Origin: Aquanectria penicillioides
Lineage: Eukaryota > Ascomycota > Sordariomycetes > Hypocreales > Nectriaceae
Length of the DNA: 64,000 nucleotides
Assembly: GCA_003415625.1 (NCBI GenBank)
Contig: PYIU01000009.1
Coordinates: 1,426,001 to 1,490,000 of the forward strand
Direction: 5' to 3'
The notes beneath the pieces are model-generated. The model was not told the DNA's origin, did no database searches, and saw only the letters and a list, made by a program, of their open reading frames with translations. Position numbers and translations under genes: made by a program. Of the stretch, positions 36,392 through 48,222 are shown one piece after another. How positions within the stretch are numbered: the stretch's first letter is position 1; every line of letters starts with the position of its first letter.

Positions 36392-36969
36392 TCACATATA
36401 GACGGCAAAGAAGATCATGACGATAATTAGAGCGACGCTCATGCCCGTGAGTTGCCGCCGAGGTGAGGCCGCACTTCCATCGCTAACGTCATCGCAAGAG
36501 GGGTTGGACTTGGCGACGACATTGGTGGTGTCATTGCCGATAAGGAAGCCGACGAGACTGTTGGAGTAGGCCAAGTCCCGGATGAGATTGATGCCTACAT
36601 GGGCGACGGCCTTGACATTGTGCGACGCGGCCTCAATGTCGGAGACGCTGAGCACACTGGACGACAGTCGATGAACTCTGCGGGGAGATGAAGCGACATC
36701 GCGATCATCTGAGGTGACGAGGCGATCCTGTGGGGGCAGCTGGGATGCAATTCCTGGCATGTCGTCAGTGCCAAGGTTTGGGTGGAGGGAGCCCAAGTGG
36801 GATGAGCTGAAGTGGAGGAGAACGTACCGTTAGACACCAGAGGCGAGGCATCAGCGATAAGCAATCTGTTGCTAGCGATTTGCACTGGGTCCGCGCCAGC
36901 GGCGGCGACAGCTGCCAGGACGCAGAGAAGAGCGCCTAAGCGCAATGACGATCTCGAAGCTGAATGCAT
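36392..36969 (-). CDS. Small secreted or membrane-anchored protein, unknown function
   Basis: Two exons, 36828-36969 and 36392-36753, joined as SPLVSNG-IASQLPPQDR, encode 167 aa. Residues 1-26 form a classical signal peptide (SLRLGALLCVLAAVAAAGA). The lumenal or extracellular part is polar, with VHRLSSSVLSVSDIEAASHN and SNSLVGFLIGNDTTNVVAK (an N-glycosylation sequon NDT) and a single Cys. The extreme C-terminus (GMSVALIIVMIFFAVYM) is hydrophobic with no positive tail, so it is either a GPI signal or a tail anchor. The intron has donor GTACGT, branch CTGAC and acceptor GCCAG. I recognise no domain. A long A28 tract lies about 200 nt upstream of its start. Confidence 0.65.
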
Positions 36970-37169
36970 GGTTGTGAGATGTGAGATGAGATGAGATGGG
37001 ATGAGGCGAGGTGCAGTCAGGAGTTTTCGCGAAGGAAAAAGGAGGTGGTGGCGAGGCGTATAAGTGCAGACGCGCTGTAAGTGAGAGGAACCTCGCGAGT
37101 CAGGTAAGCTTCAGCGTTCAGCGCTCGAACGGGCAGGCTTCCCGTAGGCGTCGGGGTGTTCCAAAATGC

Positions 37170-37197
<28 letters not shown>
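37170..37197. repeat. A28 homopolymer
   Basis: Uninterrupted run of 28 A, about 200 nt upstream of the small secreted-protein gene on the opposite reading. Confidence 0.9.
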
Positions 37198-37200
<3 letters not shown>

Positions 37201-37478
37201 ACCAATTCAAGGACCAATTCAAGATTGGTGACCGGGGCGGAGGGGCGGGGCGAAGGCGAAGGCGAGCAATGCGACGCGATTGCAGTTTCGACTCGAGGCG
37301 AGACCCTGCTCAAGCTCCGTCGGCCACAGAGAAATTTTTCGGAAACGACAGTGTTGATGATGCTGAGGAGGTGGCAGTGGTGGCAGTGGTGGTTTGATGA
37401 CGAGTGCAGCAACAAATGCGGCTGGGCGGGCGGGAGCCAGTTAAAAAGAAGCTTGAAACGAAGGGACGGCGTGGCCAC

Positions 37479-37502
37479 GCAAGCAAGCAAGCAAGCAAGC
37501 AG
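37479..37502. repeat. CAAG microsatellite
   Basis: About six tandem CAAG units. Confidence 0.85.
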
Positions 37503-40005
37503 GAGCTTCACGCGGGGCAGAGACACCGATACGAGGTGCAGCGCTGGAGACGCGGCGGTGGTGACTGAGACCGACAGGCGGCTGTTTGGCTAGAGTGTTG
37601 GGAGTCTTTGACCTGGTTCGCTTTTCCGGGATGTGATTGTTCGATTAAGGTGTAAATAAGGTGTACGGAGTTCGGAGGGCTGTACGAAGTAGGGAAACGA
37701 AAAAGAGAGGGAAACAGAGGACCCGGCTTGGTCGACATGGACGGGATCACAGGAGATAATATATTAAACGAATGTGTTGGTTGGCTGGATGCTGTGATCC
37801 ACCATCTAAATATGTGGATGTGGGAGGAGTCGAGTGCAAAAGAAGGTGCCCCCAATCCATTCATTCCCTCGGGCCATGTCCATGCGATGCAAGAATGGAT
37901 CCATCCATCCATCCCCAGCCTTAGCCAGCCCCAGCCAGCCCCAACAGCCACAGGGGGAAGAGTCGAGAGGGGGGCAAGGGAGAGTGACGGTACTTGCCTG
38001 ACCCATCCTGTCGCTACGTACCGAAGCAAGCGTCTTTTTTTTTTTTTTCTTCTGCCACCTATGCCGCGTCCTCGCTGTAGGGACCCATAATTGCGCCGCG
38101 AATAGTGGCCTCTGGCGCAAGAGGGGAGAAAAAAGAGCTCTGTGCTGTTCCCTGATTGCAGGCCGTAGTGGGTCGGCCTATCATGGGTATAAGTCGAACA
38201 GGTCATTGGCTGCATGAGCCCGTTGGTCAGACGGTTTTCCCTGCTTTCCTAACGATCTAAAAACTCTCTGTGTGTAGCACGCTAGGGGGGAAGCGCCGAT
38301 TACTGGGTGATGGGCCCCGGCCAGGGCTCTGGGGCGAGCTATCGAAGCTACGTACCGCCGTTCCACCAGTCACCCAACGGGGTCGTGACACTGGCAGGTG
38401 GCAGTTGGCGCCACTGAAGATTCGTCAGAGCGACAAGGCGAAATGGTGAGGAAGAGCGTGAAGGGGGTGAAAAAAAAAAAAATATACGAAAAGCCTCGGA
38501 GTGGTTACCGAAAGGACCCCCTTCCCCTTGCCTGCCCCCGGTCGCTCGCCAGCTAAACTTCTAGACGCTCCAACTGGCTAAGCCTCACAATTTCAAAACG
38601 AGATTGGAAATCACCGCGGGGCGGTGTCCCATTTGGCTAAATGAAAATGAAACGGAAATGAACTGTCAACGTCAAAGTCGCGTCGGTGTTGCTGCATCGC
38701 GGCATTGATGTTGGGGTGGTTCCTCCGCCCGGGTCTGGACAGCTGTTGGCTGGTACCTACATTGGACGTGCAGTCAGCTGTGAAGTTAGTTGCAAAGTTG
38801 GCATGCAATTATTCATGTACGCCGGCAGGTATAGTGCAGCTGTCCACACGAGCAGGACGTGCGGAGGACTGACAGTTGAAACTGGGATTGGGATTGGGCT
38901 GGCCCACAACGAAACGGCCGGCTTGTGGGAACGAGCCGATCCTGATCCTCCTGCGCTGCGACCGGGCCTCTTCTTCTTTTTCTCTTCAGCCTACCGCAAC
39001 TTACAGCGCGATCCATGCATGCATGCATACGGCTACATAGGTAGTACATAGTCCGTACATAGTGCATATCCGCACCCAGACCCAAGTACGCGCTGATGAC
39101 GGCTGTGCTGGTCAGCAAGTAGCAGCAAGCCGCAACAGCAAAACGCGGCGGCAATGCCAGCATCAATCACCTCACAGCCCAGCAGGCTAGCAGCCCAGCA
39201 ACAATGTTCACACCGTAACTCAACTCCCCATGCAACTGCAAATGCAAATGCCCCTCTTCCCCGTGCCCCGACAGTCGCTCGTCAGCCTCTCCGTCCCTGC
39301 AATAATGCAATAACTAATGCAAAATGGCCGTCTCGTCTCCCATCGTCCGCCTCGCCTCTGTCTGCCCCGAGGAGAGACGGAGCTTCCGCAATCTTATCCC
39401 CGATCAGTTGCGCTCAGACAAATTCCTTGCCCTCATTGTTTATTCTTCTTATTATTATTAGATGTTGTGATTTTCTCTCCTTCATCCCCACAATCCGGAC
39501 CGGCTCCACCAGCTACGGTATGCTACCTTCTTGACTCGCCCGCTCCATCGGCCGTGACCCAGTATTTGCCCCCTTCGCGCCGCCACCCACTGCGCGATTA
39601 CCGCTGCTGCCCTCTGCGGATATGTCACAACACGAGCTGGCGACCCTCTCGCAAACAGCAGACACCAAAGAGCAGCAGACACCCAGACATATCTCTCAGA
39701 CAGCTCCGCGCCCGAACCGCTGCGGTACGGCCGCCGACTGGGCCAGGCTGGGCCTTGGAGCTGGTCCACGGTCCACTAACCCAATTAAACAGCAGCTTCC
39801 ACACACACCCCACATTCCTTGCTCTATTGAAAGTCCGTCTGCTGTGCTACTTGATGCACCGGTATCGCCATCGGGGACCTGGTGGGTGATGACGTACGCG
39901 TCCTCGTTCCGGCACAGACGAGATGTCACCTTGTATGCCCTGGTGCTGTGCCTCGGGGGCCCAGCGGGCTCCAGCCCGGCCCTTAGCCGAGTCAAAGCCT
40001 AACCG

Positions 40006-40029
40006 AAAAAAAAAAAAAAAAAAAAAAAA
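40006..40029. repeat. A24 homopolymer
   Basis: Uninterrupted run of 24 A in gene-free sequence. Confidence 0.9.
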
Positions 40030-43000
40030 CCTCCCAGGTTTAGAGCCCAGCGAGCGCGACGTTTAAGCGCACTCAACGCAGATAGAGCCTGCAGGCAGAC
40101 TGTTCCAGAACAGGTTCAGCTCGTGCTGAGCCTCTTTACCTTGTGCCTCCATCGCTTGCCCATGTCGCATATCGCCAATCGCCCACACTGCTTCTGTGCC
40201 TCCCTAGCCTCAATTCCTCTGCCACACTTCCAGCGCCCAGCGAGATAAGGACTGCCTCTTTGGGAAACACCCCACTCCTCCCAACGGCTGGGATTCGCTC
40301 CCTCCTCCAGGGGTCATGGTCACAAGGCAGGAAATGACTGTTTGGTGTGCCTCACATATCAGATACGTAGGGTCCTCCATGCAAAGCACTGCGTCGTCTA
40401 TCTTCGTCTTCCATCTTCAACTCCGTCATGCGTAGAGATATCGCAGTCCGTTACGTCAGTCAATGCGCACCGGCAGTTTCCTAATCGACGCTTCATCCGC
40501 TTCATAAAAGCACAATCCTGGATAACCAGTAAAACCAAACCCCGCTACAGCTACAGCACGGGAAACCACCTCGTGCGTCAAAGCTCCTAGCTGTTTCACG
40601 TTTCCCTCACGGAACAAGCCAAAGCCCCCTCCTTGAGCACCGACTTGCTCACACGATGAAACCAATGACGTGAACATTAGTAAGGGAATTCTCAAAGAGT
40701 CAAAACTGGCAATATCTTCTCCGGGGGGGGGTTCAATCCAACAAGACATCAGCCTGTTTCAGAATTTCGTCAATGCCATCTGATGTATAGTTACGACAAC
40801 CAAACCTCACCCAGCCACTCGGCTACGAAAACGGTTGTTATCTCCATCTAGTCCCCAATCAAGTCTTGGCTAGTCGATAGCTAAACCGCCCATCTCTAGA
40901 GCCAATGCGCCTGCCCAAGCCAAGAATCTTCGAGGAAGGCATATGGTTGATCGACAGGTCGTGCTTGACTGGCCCTGATTGCGACCTCGCTTCAATGAAG
41001 AAAACCAAAGGTCCCTAGTTAACCCTGTCGTGAAGCTTGGTGTATGCGAGCCAGGGTAACATCATTCCATATCGAAGTCTTCGAGATCCATGATGTCATT
41101 GCGGCTCTCAAGACAACAATGGCCGACCCACATTCGTAGGGCTCACACAGGGCACATTCATCAATGACTCTCTGCATTGAGTTACAATGGAGTACCCTCG
41201 GTCGTAGAAATCCTTCTCTTCATTGCTTGGTTCTTTCTGAAGTGCTCAATGATACCCCCAATGGTCTATCTGGTCACGAAATCGCCATCAAATACCCCAA
41301 ACTCGAAATCCCTCCGAGGCCTTCTGTAATCTTCTGCACAACACATCATGGGCCGTAAAGGTCCTCATTTATGAACTGGTCTATGTTGATATGCTTGGCA
41401 AAAGAGTATCTGCCCATAACAATGAACTTGACTAGGTTTCCACAATCAACGCGGTGGTGAATTGAGACCATTGATCAAGCTCCTTTCACTAGGTGAATTC
41501 TCCAGCATAGTTACTCTAGGAGTCATTAATAAACCATAGTATTACTATTCCAGAGCACAGTGCAAGTCAAATACCAAAGTGATGTCCAAGATATATCCTC
41601 ACTGAGAGTCCTATTATAGCATTCGCCACCCTGCCTATGCCACTGCATTTTTATTATCTCTTCTCCTGTTTTTTCGGCATTCCTAATTCGTCCGTGACTT
41701 CGTCAGGAAGGGAATCTCTGGTACAGCCATGTAGTTGAAAGATGATTCATAAGATGAGCTTGAAGCGAGGTTGTGTGACTGACATAGCCCATAAAAGTTA
41801 AGTCGATCGTTTCGAGCTCTGGCCATATGAGTTTCGTCTCTCACTTGCGTTATCGCGGAACGGATAGTGTTCGATGGTGGTATGCGAACGTTTACTACAC
41901 GTGGGATGATTGTCGGCGCCCTTACACAATTGCTCTGAAAGCACTGGCTGTCTTGGGGATTGGGGTAGCCATATCAAGTTTGGTTGATAAAATCCTCTCT
42001 GAGAGCTTTATTCAGCCTGCTGGCGAATTCTGGCCTCGTGGTCCGTTAGCTGTAGTAGATTGGTGTACTATCCATGGCATTTGACTCGGTGAAGTGAAGA
42101 TGCTCGAATTTAAAAGTACGCTTTGCTCCTACACTTTTCACTTTTCTCTTTTCAGATGCAAAACAGTCTGATCTTAGCATTGCGCTCTTGGTACCTTCAA
42201 AACTGATTTGAGGAAATAGATCCTACCAAGATCAGGGTATGGCCAGAACTGACCCTGTGCTCTTGTAAAATGAGTGCACGCTTGAATCTAACGATATCAT
42301 CGCTGTGAATCACATCCGTAGTAGTTCGGCCACTCTGAAATTGCGAGCAACTCTGCGTATGAGCAACGGAGCCATCTTACATGCCGACAAAGATCGTTAA
42401 AGAATAATAAGGAATGGAGAGAACCTAAATCAGTGCAAAAGATACAATTTGAAGGCTCGCACATTGGTGTTTATAACCGAAGAAAGGAGCTACCAAAACG
42501 AAATAAATATACGGCAACTATGGGATCATTATTGCAAGTAATTGGGATGCTGTATTTGCCTGGATTACAGGGCATGCAGTTTCAGATGTGCACAAGAGCG
42601 AATGCCATGACTAGCAGTCGGGTGCTGCTAGCTACACACAACTACAAAGCTATGTTGCAGGGAGGGACACAACCCCAAAGAACAACTCAGCCCTACTACA
42701 TACATAAGTTGTTATAGTTTCGATTATCGATGGTTGCCTAATGAGCTTGTAATGCCGCCGTTTGCGTCCTTCTTTGTTTTACCCTGCTCTGCCTTTCTCC
42801 AGACCTCGTTCCACCACACTCGCTCCTGACAGCCGCAATTGCCTCCTCTCAGATGCGGGCAACTCACTAGGCATATATTACTCTTCATATTTGATCCGAA
42901 AATATCCGCAATCACCATGATTATCAAGAAGTAAGTGTGTTAATAGGTTTCTAGTTGCCCGAGAAGTAGATGCCACTAGAATTGTTCATGTACAAAGTAT

Positions 43001-44213
43001 GACCAAGGTTTCACATAGGCTTGTTATAGGCTTCGCAAAGAGAAGGGTCTAGCGAGTTGGATGTCATAAAAACATAATCATGTAGGCCAATTCTGATGTG
43101 ACAAAAACCTTGGTAGGTCATTGTGATAACCCTAGCCAGCAAAGTTGTAGCCGAAGGACGAAAGCAAACGAGAGGCCGAGATGGCACCAAACTTGGTCTC
43201 TGAGAGTGCTTGAATGGGACGGGACACTGTGATGGAGTTGATAAGCACATCGGGAAATGATAAACATGACGATGAAGAGGGCTTGTCTGCTCTCGAAGAT
43301 TATTTGCCAGAACGGCGTTGGTGAGATACGACGGTGTGTAGGGCATTTCGCTTCAGCGGAGAGTGGGTTGGAAAGTGCCTCCACTGCCGTGATGTGATGC
43401 GGGGCAGCGTGCGTGCGAGATTCTGCACGGCGCTAAAAGGCCAGGGTCGTCGACATTTACTGTAAGCAGGCTTTTAGCGCCTCCTAAGCAGGTTGGCGTG
43501 TGCGTCGTTGGGTTAGTAGCCGCGAAACCACCCCTGGCTGAACTTGAGAGCGTTGAGACTTTAAAAAGTTGGTGTTTCTTGGCGAGGGGAATGGCAGCTA
43601 AGCTCGGTTCGGCATGGGTATGTAGTTTGGTGGTTTAAGCATTGTTGGGAAAACTTGTCCGGTGTCAGGAGAACGAGGCTTGTCCTTGATCATTGCATCA
43701 AGCCTACGGACTAGCGGTTATCACACATCCAATCTCCCACAAGCAAACTCGAACTGGCATAGATGTACCGCGTGAGATGAACTCTCCATTCAGTGCAGTT
43801 CATAGTCATTGTTTATCCAGAATTTTCAATTCATCATCATCGTCATTTATCCTACATATCTTTCATGTCAATATGGCCAATTTCGCACCATCATCTGAAA
43901 TGCCTTTAGGCTGACCCTTGCTGATGATACATCCCATACCCGCCATGCTTCAGCAGTGAAAAGCAGATGCCCATCTCCAGCCCGCCAACAACAATGCGTT
44001 TGTTGATAAGAATAAAAAGTAAAACCCGTGCCATGTCCTGTCTTGTGGTATAACAAGAATTTCTCTCACCAGGACCCAAGAAAAAACCCAACAAGATGCC
44101 AACACCATACCCGCTCCTCCCAATAAGTCGTCATAAGCTCATATGACCAAGAATAATAATAATGTTAATCTTTGATGTCGAGGAAAGCCGCCAAATATAA
44201 TCTGCGTCTGAAC

Positions 44214-46037
44214 TCACGGGCCAGTCGCATATAGAGACCCTTGGTTCATTGACGGATTAGCCATGTAGCCGGGGCTCATGGGCCAAGTTCCTTGTGGTCG
44301 TATCCGTTGTGGACCCGATGGACCTGGGTTATATATGCCGTCGCCTTCGGCTTCACTGCTCGATGTAGTTCGGCTGGTTTGTGAATATCCGCCGCTGCTG
44401 TTGTTCCGGCTGTGTTGAAAGGACCGAGGCGTCCCGTATCCGAAACTAGCGCGTTGAGGAGGCCTGGCCATCATTGGCTCACCGGGTGGCTGGATGCTCA
44501 TGCGACCAAGTGCATAGTCAAGATCGTGCGAATACTGGTGGACACAGTGCGGCTCAGATGTACCGCAAACTTCGGTTAGGATCTGGTAGATGCGTTGCTG
44601 CACCTCGATAGCCGGCGGCCTGTCATATGGGTTGGCGGAAAGCATGCCTGTGACAACATGCAGCATCGGAGTGACCCCGCGAAAGACGTGGGCGCCATCC
44701 TTGTCTGACACTTTTCTTAATGCTTCCTTAGCCAAGGTGGACATCCACACTTCGACTTGCCCGAGATTCTTGTGGAATGAGGTATCCAGAACCGCGCCTC
44801 CACGACCAGCAGTTTTGTGTTTTGCAGACCGGAAGTTGGCAAACTTGCTCGTGGACCGCTTAACCAAGAATGACAACAGCTCGAGGATGATACAACCCAG
44901 CGAGAAGATATCGGCTTGCTGAAGACTCTGCTGAGGGTTTGGCGCAAGCATCATGCCGGTTGGAGAGCCGGCAAAGTCATGGCTGCGAATAATGTTGAAG
45001 TTGCCATCCTCAGGCGGGGTAGAGGGGGCTCCTAGGTTCATGAACCTGCCGGGCGGACTCGAGGGCCCGCCTGGGCGGAACCATTGTTCGGGGGCAGCAT
45101 AATCGTATCGTTCGCGGTCAAATGATGCCTTGTCAGTGTGGTGAAGCATGCCGTCGGGTGTTAGGCGGGTCGAGTCGGAGAAGAAGATGTGATTTTGATT
45201 GGTGAATAGAATGGTGGATGGCTTGATGCAGGAATGGGCGCGGTTCTTAGTATGGAGGTAACACAGGGTGTCGACAAGACACAATATCCAATTTACGACG
45301 AGCTCCCTGCGCGCCTTTTTAGGAAGATTCTTGAACGAAGATGGTGTGGTCGCCAAGAATGACTTGAGGGTGAAATCATTGGGTGGAGTGAAGAGCACAT
45401 AGCCGCAACCCTTGTGGGTATACGACGCCCAGTATGAGACCATGTGTTCGTTCTGAAGACCCTTTATGCTCTGGATAGCTTCTTCAAATTCGGGCAAGGA
45501 TATTGCGCCGGGCCCATTGCCAAGTGGGTATTTCCGACGACAGAATATAGATCCTGGAGCGTTTGGAACCTTGACCTTTTCGATCACATGAGACTTGTGA
45601 GATGTAAGAGGAGGGCGCTCCATGATGTCGAGGGGCACGACTTCGTGCTCCGTGTAGACATGGTGGCTACCCCGTTGGAGAGGCTTTAAGAGGTAATGGA
45701 ACTGCCGCAGGTAAAACTTGCGGTCTAATCGGTCATCACGAGCCGGAGCTAACTGCAGGCGATCAACGTCCTCGAGAGCAACCGGTAGTTCGGCGTCGTC
45801 CCAACCATCGTCGATGACACCAAAGATTTGGTCTGGCACGCCCAGGTCGACGAGGATGAGGAACAGGCGAGGGGCATCGTGCTGGATGCTCTCCCAGTAC
45901 GTCCGTTCAGTCAAATCCTCGCTTCCAAAGCCGACCGGGCGGTCGAGCTGCTCAATTTCATCGGGGAGGAGCTGGCTCAGGACGAAGGACCGAGTGACGG
46001 CGGCTTCGATGCGAGAATCAACCCACCATTGACCCAT
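44214..46037 (-). CDS. Protein kinase-like protein, predicted pseudokinase
   Basis: Single exon, 608 aa from MGQWWVDSRIEAAVTRSFVL. The first 150 residues form a conserved non-kinase region (SFVLSQLLPDEIEQLDRPVG, RLFLILVDLGVPDQIFGVID). A kinase-like domain spans about 150-510. The segment aligned to the catalytic loop reads HSCIKPSTILF (His near residue 268) instead of HRDLKPSNILF, so the catalytic Asp and the metal-binding Asn are absent; the DFG position reads SDST. The activation-segment APE is kept (YAAPEQWF), as is ADIFSLGCIILELLSFLV. The C-terminal 120 residues are Ser/Pro/Gly-rich and disordered. Catalysis is unlikely; a scaffold or allosteric role is inference. An in-frame extension upstream to 46322 lacks coding character, so I prefer 46037. 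Confidence 0.85.
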   Translation of the reverse strand: MGQWWVDSRIEAAVTRSFVLSQLLPDEIEQLDRPVGFGSEDLTERTYWESIQHDAPRLFLILVDLGVPDQIFGVIDDGWDDAELPVALEDVDRLQLAPARDDRLDRKFYLRQFHYLLKPLQRGSHHVYTEHEVVPLDIMERPPLTSHKSHVIEKVKVPNAPGSIFCRRKYPLGNGPGAISLPEFEEAIQSIKGLQNEHMVSYWASYTHKGCGYVLFTPPNDFTLKSFLATTPSSFKNLPKKARRELVVNWILCLVDTLCYLHTKNRAHSCIKPSTILFTNQNHIFFSDSTRLTPDGMLHHTDKASFDRERYDYAAPEQWFRPGGPSSPPGRFMNLGAPSTPPEDGNFNIIRSHDFAGSPTGMMLAPNPQQSLQQADIFSLGCIILELLSFLVKRSTSKFANFRSAKHKTAGRGGAVLDTSFHKNLGQVEVWMSTLAKEALRKVSDKDGAHVFRGVTPMLHVVTGMLSANPYDRPPAIEVQQRIYQILTEVCGTSEPHCVHQYSHDLDYALGRMSIQPPGEPMMARPPQRASFGYGTPRSFQHSRNNSSGGYSQTSRTTSSSEAEGDGIYNPGPSGPQRIRPQGTWPMSPGYMANPSMNQGSLYATGP

Positions 46038-46190
46038 TGTCGATTTGGCTCCCCCTCCGTGGTGACCCCTTTGCTGTGGAAGTAGTGGACGGGATTTAGG
46101 ACTGCATCTGAAATCTGCCGGTAACGCGAGGCACGGTGAGGTAAGATGAGACGGGACAGTAGAAATGGCAGTAGCAGTGGTAGCAGGAGC

Positions 46191-46216
46191 GCAATAGCAA
46201 TAGCAATAGCAATGGC
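46191..46216. repeat. GCAATA microsatellite
   Basis: About four tandem GCAATA units in the 5' leader region of the pseudokinase gene. Confidence 0.85.
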
Positions 46217-46577
46217 AAGGCTGGAGACGGTCGTTGGGGGGTGGTCTGTCGGAGTCAGCCGCGTGGGTGCAGTGGAGGCCGCGGACCGGGGATTGGAAAA
46301 GAAGTTGACTGAGAAAGGCCAAGACGACAACCCGGGAGGATAGACAGCGGACAGCGAGGTGTAAGTAAGTATTTGGAGGTTGCAGCGGTCACGACGCAAG
46401 CGGCCCGGGGAAGTGAGAAAGGTGAGACGGGAGTTGGGAGTTGGCAGACTTTCTTAAGGTTCATGGGGTGTGCAGTGTGCTACTCGAAGCGGCAACCGAG
46501 AGAGAAACATGATGGAGGGCGACCGGGATTTGGAGCCACAGAGGGGAGCTTGGAGGGGGTGGCCGCCCGCTTGGCTT

Positions 46578-46628
46578 CATGGCATGGCATGGCATGGCAT
46601 GGGCTGGTCTGGCTTGGCTTGGCTTGGC
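46578..46628. repeat. CATGG and GGCTT pentamer arrays
   Basis: Five CATGG units followed within a few bases by three GGCTT units. Confidence 0.85.
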
Positions 46629-47014
46629 CGGGATCCGTCAGGATGGAGACGAAGACTGGAAAAGAGTGGAGGATAGATGATGGGATGGAGACGGGTTGGA
46701 CTGCGTCGAGGCTAGCAGCCTCTGAGATGAGGCTTATCTGGGGGCAGGGCGCGGGCGAGTCGCGACGACTAGGGCGTTTTCAGTGCCCATTCAGGGCGTA
46801 CATGAGCCACCGACCACCACTGAGGGCGACAGATGGCGACCGATGGCCACTGGGAGCCACCGAGGGCCGCTGAGGGCTGCCAGCGAGCCACTGGGGTGCC
46901 CGGGATGCTCTAGGTTTCCAGCCTAGGATGCCCGCGTGGCGGCCTGGTTGGTGGCGGTGTGATTGGTGGGCAGCCGAGCCGGCGGGCGCTGATAAGGGAG
47001 TCGACGGGCGGGAA

Positions 47015-47032
47015 GGGGGGGGGGGGGGGGGG
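47015..47032. repeat. G18 homopolymer (first of a pair)
   Basis: Run of 18 G on the plus strand, 42 bases before a second run of 20 G. Confidence 0.9.
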
Positions 47033-47074
47033 ACATGAGTGACTAGTCAGGTCAGTTGGTCCACCGCGACTCGA

Positions 47075-47094
47075 GGGGGGGGGGGGGGGGGGGG
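47075..47094. repeat. G20 homopolymer (second of a pair)
   Basis: Run of 20 G on the plus strand. With the first run it could form G-quadruplex structure. Confidence 0.9.
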
Positions 47095-48184
47095 CTGGTA
47101 CTTCGACCTAGAAGGCTTCTGAATGTAGTCCGTACGGAGAGTGATTTTTCTGTATCCATTTGTTGGTGATTAATCTTAAGAGCCGGCATGTCACTTGCTT
47201 CTGATTTGGGAAAAGCGGTACTCGACGTTCCTTGCGCCCCTTTCTTGCTTTCAATTGATGGGTGCTATGTATGCCCCATGGCTCATGACTTGAATCCCCC
47301 CGGCCCGTCGCTGTCCCTGTAAGTAGCCACGACTTACTCCGTAGGAAATTCTCTTCTTTTTTCCCCTTCTTGTGTTGCGTTGGAGAAGTTTGTTTCTCTG
47401 AGACCAAGCGAGGTGAGAGAAACAGTGTGTGCCATCGCAAAGTATCGCCACCAAAACAGCCTTTGATGCCCTGTTAGTGCTCAATGACAACATTTTCTCT
47501 CGCGTGAGGTACCATGACGCGACGCGACGCCCGCTGCTGTCGCGTGCTCTCTTTCCGACTTCCCATTTCTACCTGGGCCGAATCTCGAGATTTCGCAACT
47601 CTGGCGCCCGTCAATTCTCAACACGAGCCATGTCACGAAATAACTAGCTGGTCGACAGTAGTCAGTCTCAATTTCCCACACGGATGTCACCTGTACAGTG
47701 CAAAAATACCCTTGCGGCCTCCCGATGCGGTATCCTCGTCTCCGTCGAGGGATGCGAGGTGCAGCTCTGCGGGCGTTGGCTGTGCCGACACCCAGAGACG
47801 GCCTGAAAGCGTGCTAGAGCGCCCTGAGAAGTCTCTTCTTTAGGGCCCATCGCGGGCACTCGACTCGCTGCGCGCCACTCTTCCCCCCACCATCATCATC
47901 CAGCATCCCCACCTTTCAACCTTCCATCTTCTCATCCCGACTGCGAGTTCCCATGCTCGAGCAACCCTATTAATGTCTCGACCCTGCCGCCACCACACCA
48001 TTGTCGTCGTCATAACACCCTCCCGCAACGGGCGCACTGCGATCCTGGAATTCCAGCAATCCTAAAATCCAACGGGTGAGCTGCACGCTCCTCCGTACTA
48101 TGACACTATGGCGCTACAATGGCTCTATGGCGCTACGCACAGCTATCCCCGGCCTCAGGTTTCACCAAACCACCACCCACCACC

Positions 48185-48222
48185 CCCTCACGTCCCTCAC
48201 GTCCCTCACGTCCCTCACGTCC
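48185..48222. repeat. CCCTCACGT tandem repeat
   Basis: Four tandem copies of a 9-base unit. Confidence 0.85.

Larger units (their letters stand above)
36970..44213. other. 7.2-kb gene-free region
   Basis: The longest spacer in the window. The first 2 kb is GC-rich and low-complexity (CAAG array, GGAT/ATCC array, A28 tract); 40.6-43.4 kb is AT-richer and short open frames there lack codon bias. An 85-codon frame at 41827-42084 has one hydrophobic segment but no other support. I see no tRNA and no transposase or reverse-transcriptase motif. Confidence 0.45.

Noticed and set aside
37508..38215. 235-codon minus-strand frame
   Set aside because: Spans ATCC repeats and a T run; composition and codon use do not look coding.
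41827..42084. 85-codon plus-strand frame with one hydrophobic segment
   Set aside because: Codon use lacks the C-ending bias of the window's genes; no domain.
46038..46322. In-frame N-terminal extension of the pseudokinase
   Set aside because: Encodes Cys/Tyr/Ala repeats from the GCAATA microsatellite; MGQWW at 46037 is the better start.
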